Of a DNA stretch of 64,000 bases, positions 1-7,006 are shown one piece after another. Below the pieces are notes generated by a model. That model saw nothing but the letters and a program-made list of their open reading frames with translations. It was not told the DNA's origin and ran no database searches. Positions within the stretch are counted from its first letter, which is position 1. The number at the start of each line of letters is the position of its first letter. The stretch is taken from positions 182,928-246,927 of the forward strand of contig NZ_KB893649.1 of the NCBI RefSeq assembly GCF_000374125.1, written 5' to 3'. The stretch comes from Niabella aurantiaca DSM 17617 (lineage in GTDB: Bacteria; Bacteroidota; Bacteroidia; Chitinophagales; Chitinophagaceae). Made by a program: the position numbers and the translations under genes.

Positions 1-279
1 TCCGCAACCCAGAAACAGCTGTTCTCCGTCCACGGTCTTTACAATATCGGCCAGTGAACGGTTCAGCGATGCTTTCTCCAGGTAAAACCCGCCCGTAGGC
101 CCTTTCATGGACTCTACAAGACCTTTGCGGCTTAGCTCCTGCAGGATCTTTGCGATGAAATGCTCCGGAGAATCTATGCCGGTTGCTATTTGCTTTATTC
201 CGACACGGCTTCCGTTCCGGGTTTGCTGCGCAATGTAGATCATTGCCCTTATTGCATATTCGCAGGTCTTAGAAAACAT
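1..279 (-). CDS. Rrf2 family transcriptional regulator (3' end cut by window)
   Basis: Reverse-strand reading from ATG at 279 gives MFSKTCEYAIRAMIYIAQQ, then an open frame of 93 codons to the window edge. The winged-helix N-terminus with EYAIRAMIYIA, GIDSPEHFIAKILQEL and GLVESMKGPTGGFYL is the signature of Rrf2 proteins (IscR/NsrR/RirA relatives). The last visible residues, QLFLGCG, are where a cluster-binding cysteine region begins in several Rrf2 members, so an Fe-S or NO/redox sensor is possible, but the decisive cysteines lie outside the window. A perfect TAGCTTTG -7 box is at 288-295, nine bases upstream. The gene is divergent from a DUF488 gene, with a palindrome between the two promoters, so autoregulation is likely. 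Confidence 0.85.
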   Translation of the reverse strand, partial: MFSKTCEYAIRAMIYIAQQTRNGSRVGIKQIATGIDSPEHFIAKILQELSRKGLVESMKGPTGGFYLEKASLNRSLADIVKTVDGEQLFLGCG

Positions 280-287
280 CGATGATG

Positions 288-295
288 CAAAGCTA
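288..295 (-). promoter_or_regulatory. -7 promoter box of the Rrf2 gene
   Basis: The minus strand reads TAGCTTTG, a perfect match to TAnnTTTG. A TTTA lies 19 nt upstream (315-318), a weak -33 element inside the 309-328 palindrome. Confidence 0.5.
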
Positions 296-308
296 TGCTA
301 TTTCTAAT

Positions 309-328
309 AAAAGATAAAAATATCTTTT
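309..328. promoter_or_regulatory. Perfect palindrome, candidate Rrf2 operator
   Basis: AAAAGATA-AAAA-TATCTTTT is a perfect 8-4-8 inverted repeat. It is centred between the two divergent -7 boxes (288-295 minus, 340-347 plus), covering both -33 positions. It resembles the AT-rich symmetrical sites bound by NsrR-type Rrf2 proteins. The role as operator is inferred from position and symmetry. Confidence 0.5.
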
Positions 329-339
329 ATTAATTTTTG

Positions 340-347
340 TACCTTTA
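340..347 (+). promoter_or_regulatory. -7 promoter box of the DUF488 gene
   Basis: TACCTTTA matches TAnnTTTG at all but the last base and is preceded by TTTTG. It lies about 80 nt upstream of the start codon. Confidence 0.4.
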
Positions 348-425
348 TGAAAACTGCCGGAAACGCAACCCTGCGAACACCTTCAGCGCTGCCCGGTACC
401 GGCCTTTTATTATAAAAACAGAAAT

Positions 426-782
426 ATGAGCACTACCATCGCCATTAAACGGATATACGAAGCGCCTTCAAAGAATGACGGTCTGCGCGTGCTGGCAGAC
501 CGGCTGTGGCCGCGTGGCCTTAAAAAGGAGGCGGCGGCCATTGACGAGTGGGCAAAAGACCTGGCCCCTACCACTGAATTGAGGAAATGGTTTGACCATG
601 ACCCCGAAAAATGGACCGGGTTCCAGAAGAAATATGAAGAAGAACTAAAACAGAATCCCGCGCTGAACGAATTTCTGAAAAAGCATGCAGACACCCGGAA
701 GATCACCCTGCTGTACGCAGCAAAGGACGAGCTGCACAACCAGGCCATCGTTTTGCGGGAAATCCTCAAAGCCCATAGATAA
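426..782 (+). CDS. DUF488 (YeaO-like) family protein
   Basis: A 118-residue protein matching the DUF488/YeaO family over its full length. Hallmarks are IKRIYEAPSKNDGLRVLADRLWPRG near the N-terminus (arginine-rich RVLxDRLWPRG), WAKDLAPTTELRKWFDHDP in the middle, and KITLLYAAKDELHNQAIVLREIL at the end. The biochemical function of the family is not established; members are small soluble proteins. It is divergent from an Rrf2 regulator and shares a control region with it, which suggests a redox, NO or metal stress link (inference). The next gene is convergent, so it is monocistronic. Confidence 0.9.
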   Translation: MSTTIAIKRIYEAPSKNDGLRVLADRLWPRGLKKEAAAIDEWAKDLAPTTELRKWFDHDPEKWTGFQKKYEEELKQNPALNEFLKKHADTRKITLLYAAKDELHNQAIVLREILKAHR

Positions 783-888
783 AAGCGTTTGAGGTTTCAC
801 GTTTGAGATCGGGTCCCGGCTTTGGCGCCCGATGTTGCTGCTCTGAATCCGGAGCGAACCTGAAACATGGAACGTTAAACCCTGAAAT

Positions 889-3870
889 CTACTGTATCAA
901 CAGCATCCAGCCTTTATTTTTGGGAACCGGTATTTTGTCACCCACTTTAAAGCTTCTGGCTTCCTGGAAGTTTTTAACTGCCGGCGCTGTTATGGTTGCT
1001 TTGGCCGGGTCGATACCCAGCTGCTCCCAGTTGATATTTAAAGTAACCTCCGTATCGGTCTCATTCCTGCTGGCGATGGACACCAGCGCCTTACCTTCTT
1101 TTTTATAAACCGTTGCTTTTATTTTATCGTTGTCCGTTTTTACCGGATTTGTGCTTACCCAGTAACCGATCATCCGGGAGCCCTCCATCCCAAAATCATC
1201 CCAAAGCTTCCAGATGCCCGTTGGGTCCGCATTCGCCGTCCAGGGAATGCGGCAGGTCATGCCATAGATCATTCCCCTCCAGGCGTTTCCCCCATCCTGC
1301 AGCATCTCTCCCATCAGGCCAAAAGGGATCCCGCTTACTTCCGTCAGGAAAAAATCGGGGCTGTTATGCTCATAATCGAAATACTCGCCAAACCACAGCC
1401 GGTTCAGATAAGGAAAATGCTCCATATAGAGATTGGCGCTGTTGATAAAGCCATCACTCTTATTATACTGGTTGGCCGAATGCAGGTCGATGATACCCGG
1501 GTGTCCCTTGGCCGTTAATACCCTTTTGATCCGTTTCATGGTAATACGGTCAAACGCCACATCATCCAGGTAAATGCCATCGATGCCCACTTTTTTTGTC
1601 AGCCAGTTCATGCCTTCCACGTAATAATTATGCCAACGGCTCATGCCGCTGTTGATAATGGCAGCGTCTTTTACAGCCGGTACAAACCAGGCAGCAATAT
1701 AGTCCGATCCTATGTGCTCCTGCAGCCAGCGGAACCCGCCCCCCTTGCCGGGTGAGTACACTTCATGACCCAGGCTTCTCAAAGGGAACAGCTCATATGC
1801 ATGGTTCGACAGTTCCCGTACGGTATTGTATATTTTTACCTTCAGCCCGTCCTGATGTGCCTGATCGATATAATTTTTCATTTTCTGCCACTCGATAAAG
1901 GGATAATTGATCCAGGGATTGATGGCATTGCCGTGGTGGATATTGATCACCGTAGCGCCGGTGCTCTTTATCTTACTGATGCTGTCGTACCGGTGATAAA
2001 ACCGGGTAGCCCACTGAAAATCGGTGTTCAGCGGATGAAAGGGGGTCAGCAACAGATTGAAATTAAAATAGAGGGTATCCCCTTTTTTGAGATGGCGCGG
2101 GCCCGTATAATTATCCGCAAGGATCGATTTTCCCTTTTGAGCAATGGTGATGCCCCCCTTCTGCCCGTTTCCCCATGAAGCGGGAAGCAACAGGGGCTTC
2201 TGCAAATAGAAGTTCGTGTTTAACGGGCGTACATAACGCTCATCGCGCAGCGTATATTGCAGGCCTGCGTTGACTGCTCCCACCCAAACACCGTCCTGGT
2301 TCTTATGCGCCACATCCCATTTCCATGAAAGGCTGTCGGGCCGGGCACGCCCCTTCTCTCCCAGGCCCATCAGGTAGGTGGCCGCCTCCGGGGTAAAAGG
2401 AATGTGCAGGGTAATATTTTTAAAGTCGGCATCCTGCAGCGCCGTTACTTTTACCGTGTAGGAAAGAAAGCCATCAAACTCCAGGGAGGCCGCCACATCC
2501 ATCTGCACCAGCGGGCTCCTGCTGGTGGTCTTCCAGACAACGGTGCCTGCCGACTGGTTGGTATATTGCAGATTCCCGTTCTCAAATTTCAGTTCTTTAC
2601 CATCGGCACCTGTAAAATGAAAATGGATCTGCTCTGTAAGAATATTATTCGGCTCCGTTTTCAACCCCGTCATTTCTTCTGTAAAAAAGGTTTGCAGCTG
2701 TGCGGGAAAGCCCGATGGGGCTACCGTAACCCGCCTTCCCAGCAGATCGATCGCATTGTTTTTAAGTACCAGTGGGGTATAGGGGGCAATGACCGTATTT
2801 TCCTGCGCCATTGTGGAGTTGAGCCATTTCAGGCGGGTCTGGTTCCAGGGTTCTCCGATATTCCCTTCCTCAGCCAGTGCCGCAGCAACCGTAAGCTGAA
2901 CAGGCACCGTAGTTTTCCCGGCCCCTGCAATGTTCACCGTTACCCGGCCTTTGTAAATACCCGGCCGGGCATCCGCAGGAATATCCACCAGGCACCACAG
3001 CGGCTGCAGGCTGTCTTTGGCCACCGGTACCTGTTTTGAAAACGGCTTCCCTGTATAATCGATCCCACCGGTATTGATACAGCTCATTCCTGAAGCAGGA
3101 ATTACATGGTCCTTTCCGTCTTTCAGATCCGAAAAAAGAACAGAAATATTTCCCAGATCCCGCAAAGCATAGACCGCCAGCTGAAAGGAATAATTTTCAC
3201 CGCGCATGCCGTTTCCTTTAAAATCCGTTACCACACCGCGCCGGATCCACCGATAGGGCAGCTGCGCAAACATCTTAACAGGATATTTCCGGTCTTCGGG
3301 AAAAACGATGTAATCCGTACGCCCGTATTTTTTTACCAGCGCAGCTGTCTCTTCCGCCGTTGCTGTGATCTCCATGGGATAAAAGCTGTTAAATGCATCG
3401 CTCGATTCCATGGCCACCACCGGCGCATTTACTGAAAGCGACGCCGGAACCGCATTCAGCCAGGCAGCACCGGCCGTTTGCTCGGGTTTCAGATAGCTCA
3501 CCGTTGGATAATTGGGAGAGCCGGAGTTTTTGGAAACAAGATAGTACAGGTAGTACTTCCCCTTTCCGGAGACCGGTTCAAACAGGATCACCCCTTTTTC
3601 GTTATTGACCGATGCCACTTTTACATTGCTGATCTTTTCGCCTGTCCGGGCGTCCTGGACAATGATCCTTTTTGCTTCCGGGTCCGGATCCCGCCTTCTC
3701 CATTCCACAACGGTTTTCGCCACTTTGCCGGATCCGTTGAACTGCACCACGGCCCTGTGGTCGCCCAGGGAGTCTGTATCCCAGTGGCCGGCACCGGAGG
3801 TATACTTGATCTGTTGCGCATGCAGCATATGAAAAACAAGCATCGAGAGCGCGGAAAGAACGTATTTCAT
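889..3870 (-). CDS. Secreted glycoside-hydrolase-like protein (DUF6067/GH123-like)
   Basis: A 993-residue exported protein with a clear signal peptide (MKYVLSALSMLVFHMLHAQ). Residues about 20-340 are beta-rich. The central part resembles large carbohydrate-active proteins, and residues about 640-860 look like a TIM-barrel glycosidase: NIHHGNAINPWINYPFIEWQ, KVKIYNTVRELS, then GIDGIYLDDVAFDR with a paired Asp769-Asp770. The C-terminus is a small beta domain (KATVYKKEGKALVSIASRN). The architecture fits Bacteroidota proteins annotated as glycoside hydrolase domain-containing or DUF6067. The substrate cannot be read from the sequence, and no SusCD pair is adjacent. It appears monocistronic and convergent with the DUF488 gene. 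Confidence 0.7.
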   Translation of the reverse strand: MKYVLSALSMLVFHMLHAQQIKYTSGAGHWDTDSLGDHRAVVQFNGSGKVAKTVVEWRRRDPDPEAKRIIVQDARTGEKISNVKVASVNNEKGVILFEPVSGKGKYYLYYLVSKNSGSPNYPTVSYLKPEQTAGAAWLNAVPASLSVNAPVVAMESSDAFNSFYPMEITATAEETAALVKKYGRTDYIVFPEDRKYPVKMFAQLPYRWIRRGVVTDFKGNGMRGENYSFQLAVYALRDLGNISVLFSDLKDGKDHVIPASGMSCINTGGIDYTGKPFSKQVPVAKDSLQPLWCLVDIPADARPGIYKGRVTVNIAGAGKTTVPVQLTVAAALAEEGNIGEPWNQTRLKWLNSTMAQENTVIAPYTPLVLKNNAIDLLGRRVTVAPSGFPAQLQTFFTEEMTGLKTEPNNILTEQIHFHFTGADGKELKFENGNLQYTNQSAGTVVWKTTSRSPLVQMDVAASLEFDGFLSYTVKVTALQDADFKNITLHIPFTPEAATYLMGLGEKGRARPDSLSWKWDVAHKNQDGVWVGAVNAGLQYTLRDERYVRPLNTNFYLQKPLLLPASWGNGQKGGITIAQKGKSILADNYTGPRHLKKGDTLYFNFNLLLTPFHPLNTDFQWATRFYHRYDSISKIKSTGATVINIHHGNAINPWINYPFIEWQKMKNYIDQAHQDGLKVKIYNTVRELSNHAYELFPLRSLGHEVYSPGKGGGFRWLQEHIGSDYIAAWFVPAVKDAAIINSGMSRWHNYYVEGMNWLTKKVGIDGIYLDDVAFDRITMKRIKRVLTAKGHPGIIDLHSANQYNKSDGFINSANLYMEHFPYLNRLWFGEYFDYEHNSPDFFLTEVSGIPFGLMGEMLQDGGNAWRGMIYGMTCRIPWTANADPTGIWKLWDDFGMEGSRMIGYWVSTNPVKTDNDKIKATVYKKEGKALVSIASRNETDTEVTLNINWEQLGIDPAKATITAPAVKNFQEARSFKVGDKIPVPKNKGWMLLIQ

Positions 3871-4070
3871 TTGTATGTCTTTGGTCCGGCAAATCTATAA
3901 AAAATGCCGTACCGCCTGCGGTTCTTTTTTGTGCAACCGTTTGTATAGAGCAGTAGAGCATGGATGAGCCGCAAAAACAGCGGTTCCGAAATACCGGAAG
4001 CTGTGCACTTCTGTGGAAGCTGCAGCACCTCTAAAAACTTTTATGTTTCGGCATCTCTGTGGCATCTTCA

Positions 4071-4107
4071 AAAAAAAGTCCTATAAGATCAGGAGACCTT
4101 ATAGGAC
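4071..4107 (-). terminator. Intrinsic terminator of the rplKAJL operon
   Basis: GTCCTATAAG (4078-4087) and CTTATAGGAC (4098-4107) form a perfect 10-bp stem with a 10-nt loop. On the minus strand it is followed by a run of seven T. It lies 24 nt past the rplL stop codon and so ends the operon before any rpoB. Confidence 0.9.
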
Positions 4108-4130
4108 AACTATTTCTTTACTAAAAAGAA

Positions 4131-4505
4131 TTAAGCTACTTCTACTTCAGCGCCTGCTTCTTTCAGTTTAGCAGCGATGTCTTCAGCTTCAGCTTTAGAT
4201 ACACCTTCTTTTACGGGTTTCGGAGCACCGTCTACCAGTTCTTTTGCTTCTTTCAGACCTAACCCTGTCAGATCTTTAACGATCTTAACAACGTTCAATT
4301 TAGAAGCACCAGCGCTCTTCAGGATCACGTCAAATGCTGTTTTTTCTTCAGCAGCCGCCGCACCACCTTCACCACCGCCAGCTACTACTACCGCAGCTGC
4401 AGCAGGTTCGATGCCGTATTCAGTTTTTAAGAAATCTGCTAATTCCTGTACTTCTTTTACCGTTAAGCCTACCAGGCTTTCTGCTAATGTTTTGATATCT
4501 GCCAT
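4131..4505 (-). CDS. rplL: 50S ribosomal protein L7/L12
   Basis: A 124-residue protein of the ribosomal stalk that recruits translational GTPases. It shows the expected N-terminal dimerisation region ([21 protein letters not shown]), an Ala/Gly-rich hinge (about residues 34-54) and the conserved C-terminal domain ([50 protein letters not shown]). It is last in rplK-rplA-rplJ-rplL, 119 nt downstream of rplJ, and is followed at once by an intrinsic terminator. A 20-bp perfect palindrome sits 32 nt upstream of the start. Identity is certain from sequence and gene order. Confidence 0.99.
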   Translation of the reverse strand: MADIKTLAESLVGLTVKEVQELADFLKTEYGIEPAAAAVVVAGGGEGGAAAAEEKTAFDVILKSAGASKLNVVKIVKDLTGLGLKEAKELVDGAPKPVKEGVSKAEAEDIAAKLKEAGAEVEVA

Positions 4506-4536
4506 TGTGTTTTAATTTTTACCGTCTTCATTTCAC

Positions 4537-4556
4537 GTTCCGGTAATTACCGGAAC
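4537..4556 (-). promoter_or_regulatory. Perfect 20-bp palindrome upstream of rplL
   Basis: GTTCCGGTAATTACCGGAAC is fully self-complementary and lies in the rplJ-rplL spacer, 32 nt before the rplL start. It is one of a series of hairpins that precede each gene of this operon. It could regulate the L10:L12 ratio or protect an mRNA end; both are inference. Confidence 0.6.
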
Positions 4557-4624
4557 CGATCCGACGGCGGGTTTAAAAAAATTGTTTGTTTATTAAATAT
4601 AGGTCTGAGACGCTATAAATACGA

Positions 4625-5209
4625 TCATTCAGCCGCCGGAGTGGCATCTGCTTCAGGAGCATTTGCTTCAGGAGCTGCAGGACTTTCCGCTGCGGGAGCC
4701 TCTGCTGCTGCCTGCGCATCACCTTCCGGTCTGTTCTGCAGGGCACCGATCACACGCTGGATGGGCGACAACAACAAGCCGATCACTTCACCGATCAGTT
4801 CATTTTTCGTCTTGATCTTAACCAGGGCAGCCAGTTGATTGTCTCCTGCATACAGATCCCCATTAATGAACGCCAGCTTTAATTCAGGCTTTTCATTTTT
4901 AGCTTCGCTCCGGAAAGAGCTCAGAATAACAGCCGGCTCTTTGGGATTTTCGGAGAACATCAGGGCGGTCACTTTGTGCAGCGAATCATATACTCCGGCA
5001 TATTTTTCAGCATCCAGTGCTTCCAACGCCTTTTTGATCAGCGTATTCTTGGCCACTTTCATTTCCACATTCTTGTCGAAACAAGCGCGGCGGAGTTTGG
5101 TTACCTGTTCTACAGTAAGCGATTCTGTATCTGTTATATAAAAGTTGCTGTATTGAGAGAACTTTCCCTTCAATACCTCAATTACTTCATTTTTTTGTTC
5201 TTTAGTCAT
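4625..5209 (-). CDS. rplJ: 50S ribosomal protein L10
   Basis: A 194-residue stalk-base protein that anchors L7/L12 dimers on 23S rRNA. The core is typical: MTKEQKNEVIEVLKGKF, FYITDTESLTVEQVTKLRR, VEMKVAKNTLIKKAL, and the ENPKEPAVILSSF region. The end of the L12-binding helix is LSPIQRVIGALQNRPEG. After residue about 163 the protein carries a roughly 30-residue Ala/Pro/Glu tail (AEAPAAESPAAPEANAPEAD), longer than in most bacteria and probably disordered. It lies 70 nt downstream of rplA, with a strong hairpin (5229-5243) 20 nt before its start. Confidence 0.98.
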   Translation of the reverse strand: MTKEQKNEVIEVLKGKFSQYSNFYITDTESLTVEQVTKLRRACFDKNVEMKVAKNTLIKKALEALDAEKYAGVYDSLHKVTALMFSENPKEPAVILSSFRSEAKNEKPELKLAFINGDLYAGDNQLAALVKIKTKNELIGEVIGLLLSPIQRVIGALQNRPEGDAQAAAEAPAAESPAAPEANAPEADATPAAE

Positions 5210-5228
5210 TTTATTGCGGTTTGACTGA

Positions 5229-5243
5229 CCCCGTTTTACGGGG
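5229..5243 (-). promoter_or_regulatory. GC-rich hairpin upstream of rplJ
   Basis: CCCCGT-TTT-ACGGGG forms a 6-bp stem with a 3-nt loop, 20 nt before the rplJ start. A weaker ACCGG/CCGGGT pairing lies at 5262-5276 just after rplA. This is where the L10 autoregulatory leader is found in other bacteria, but the spacer is only 70 nt and I do not see a canonical L10 leader kink-turn. Confidence 0.5.
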
Positions 5244-5279
5244 TGAATTTTAAAAATTAGAACCGGTTAAGCCGGGTGA

Positions 5280-5975
5280 TTACTGTACAAAGGATTTTGT
5301 ATCCAAAGCAATTCCAGGGCCCATGGAGCTCGCCATGCTGATTCCTTTTAAATAAATACCTTTTGCTGTGGTGGGTTTAGCCTTAATAAGAGCGTTTAAC
5401 AACTCCTGTCCGTTTTCAGCAATCTTTTCAGGGCTAAAGCTCACACGGCCGATGGACGCATGTACAATACCTGCTTTATCCACTTTGAACGCGATCTTAC
5501 CGCCTTTCACCTCGTTAACAGCAGCAGCCACATCATTGGTTACCGTACCTGTTTTGGGGTTCGGCATCAGGTTGCGCGGTCCCAGGATCTTACCCAGTTT
5601 ACCGATCTTCGGCATTACTGCCGGAGTAGCGATCACTACATCCACGTCGGTCCAGCCACCTTCAATTTTCTGAACATATTCATCCAAACCTACATAATCA
5701 GCACCTGCGCTGTTTGCATCGGCTTCTTTATCCGGAGTGCACAATACCAGTACTCTTTTTGTTTTACCGGTTCCGTGCGGTAACGTTACGGTACCACGAA
5801 TCGCCTGATCTGCCTTTTTAGGATCCACACCCAAACGTACGTGCAGATCAACAGAGGCGTCGAATTTCGCCACGCTTGTATCTTTTACCAATGCAGAGGC
5901 TTCTTTCAGGGAATACGCCTTGTTAGCGTCTACCTTTGCATTTGCAACTTTTCTTTTTTTACTAATGAATGCCAT
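5280..5975 (-). CDS. rplA: 50S ribosomal protein L1
   Basis: A 231-residue protein that forms the L1 stalk at the ribosomal E site and, in other bacteria, autoregulates the rplK-rplA mRNA. Family signatures are [34 protein letters not shown] loop ([15 protein letters not shown]), [34 protein letters not shown] and [22 protein letters not shown]. Length and N-terminus ([16 protein letters not shown]) are normal. It lies 53 nt downstream of rplK with a 6-4-6 hairpin in the spacer. Confidence 0.99.
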   Translation of the reverse strand: MAFISKKRKVANAKVDANKAYSLKEASALVKDTSVAKFDASVDLHVRLGVDPKKADQAIRGTVTLPHGTGKTKRVLVLCTPDKEADANSAGADYVGLDEYVQKIEGGWTDVDVVIATPAVMPKIGKLGKILGPRNLMPNPKTGTVTNDVAAAVNEVKGGKIAFKVDKAGIVHASIGRVSFSPEKIAENGQELLNALIKAKPTTAKGIYLKGISMASSMGPGIALDTKSFVQ

Positions 5976-6004
5976 TTTAAATTCTTTTAAAGTTTTAAGA
6001 AACT

Positions 6005-6020
6005 TTCCCCTTCAGGGGAA
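6005..6020 (-). promoter_or_regulatory. Hairpin in the rplK-rplA spacer
   Basis: TTCCCC-TTCA-GGGGAA is a perfect 6-bp stem with a tetraloop, 30 nt before the rplA start. It belongs to the hairpin series in this operon. Confidence 0.5.
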
Positions 6021-6028
6021 TCAGGGGG

Positions 6029-6472
6029 TTAATTTTCCCATGGGGCTTTGCCTTCAACATTCAGTCCCATGCTGCGCGCAGTACCGGCAACCATTTTCAT
6101 GGCGGCATCAACGGTAAAGCAGTTCAGGTCAGGCATTTTGTCTTTTGCGATCGCCTCAACCTGATCCCAGGTAACCTTACCTACTTTGGCGCGGTTGCTT
6201 TCCTTAGAACCTTTCTGAATTTTAGCGGCTTCCATCAGCTGAATTGCTGCGGGGGGCGTTTTGATTACAAATTCAAAACTTTTGTCGCTGTAAACGGTGA
6301 TCAATACGGGGAGTACTTTTCCCATTTTGTCCTGGGTGCGGGCGTTGAATTGTTTGCAGAATTCCATGATGTTTACACCTTTGGAACCTAACGCCGGCCC
6401 GATTGGGGGTGCAGGATTGGCCTGACCGCCCTTACACTGTAGCTTTACAAAGCCAGAGATTTCTTTTGCCAT
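6029..6472 (-). CDS. rplK: 50S ribosomal protein L11
   Basis: A 147-residue protein of the GTPase-associated centre. Conserved segments include [20 protein letters not shown] (the thiostrepton-binding N-domain proline region), [33 protein letters not shown], and the C-terminal rRNA-binding [25 protein letters not shown]. It is the first gene of the operon. A TACCTTTG promoter lies at 6586-6593, leaving a leader of about 108 nt that contains a bulged hairpin (6497-6518). nusG and secE are not upstream, unlike in many bacteria. Confidence 0.99.
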   Translation of the reverse strand: MAKEISGFVKLQCKGGQANPAPPIGPALGSKGVNIMEFCKQFNARTQDKMGKVLPVLITVYSDKSFEFVIKTPPAAIQLMEAAKIQKGSKESNRAKVGKVTWDQVEAIAKDKMPDLNCFTVDAAMKMVAGTARSMGLNVEGKAPWEN

Positions 6473-6496
6473 TTTATTCGATTTATTGGTTCAAAC

Positions 6497-6518
6497 GTTC
6501 CCGGTTTAACCGGGGAAC
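6497..6518 (-). promoter_or_regulatory. Bulged hairpin in the rplK leader
   Basis: GTTCCC pairs with GGGAAC, and GGTTTAACC in the middle is again self-complementary with one bulged G. It lies 25 nt upstream of the rplK start and resembles the palindrome before rplL (both begin GTTCC and end GGAAC). Confidence 0.5.
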
Positions 6519-6585
6519 TCCCAAATTCCTCCGTCCTGTGCTTCTTTGAGAACAACAGGAGCTATAAAAGAACTAATTGGGGCTG

Positions 6586-6593
6586 CAAAGGTA
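6586..6593 (-). promoter_or_regulatory. -7 promoter box of rplKAJL
   Basis: The minus strand reads TACCTTTG, a perfect TAnnTTTG match, about 114 nt upstream of the rplK start. Confidence 0.6.
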
Positions 6594-6619
6594 CGGAAAA
6601 ACCGGAAACGTAACATGCA

Positions 6620-7006
6620 GAATGTTGAATTTAAATTTTAAAGGCACGCCTACATCGTAAAATATTGATAAACAAAACAATAAATGTGGAGACATGCAGA
6701 TGTGGAAATGAAGATCCTGACATCAAACCAGGTCTGATCATTATCAAGAGCCAACAGTTCATGGTCAATAGTTCTCCGGTATGAAGCGAAATCCGACGTT
6801 GAACTTTGAACCCCGCCATGATCGGTGAGAAGTGAAACACGGAACTAACCTCAAACAGAAACATCAGACCAGAAACCTGTTCGTGGTCAGTGAGCATTGA
6901 CACTGGCCAGAGGCCTATTTTACATCAAATGTCCTCCCACTCCGAGGCTCCGAAATCCACATTTTTCACATTCCCACACTCCCACATTTTCAAATTTTTA
7001 ACTTCC
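6620..7006. other. Non-coding spacer with word-like repeats
   Basis: No convincing gene. The stretch is built of short recurring words such as ACATGCAGATGTGG, TTGAACTTTGAAC and CACATTCCCACACTCCCACA, ending CACATTTTCAAATTT beside the ABC transporter stop codon. Similar tracts recur at many gene ends in this window. Confidence 0.5.

Noticed and set aside
6631..6903. 90-codon minus-strand frame between rplK and the ABC transporter
   Set aside because: Lies in word-like repeat sequence, has no promoter or domain.
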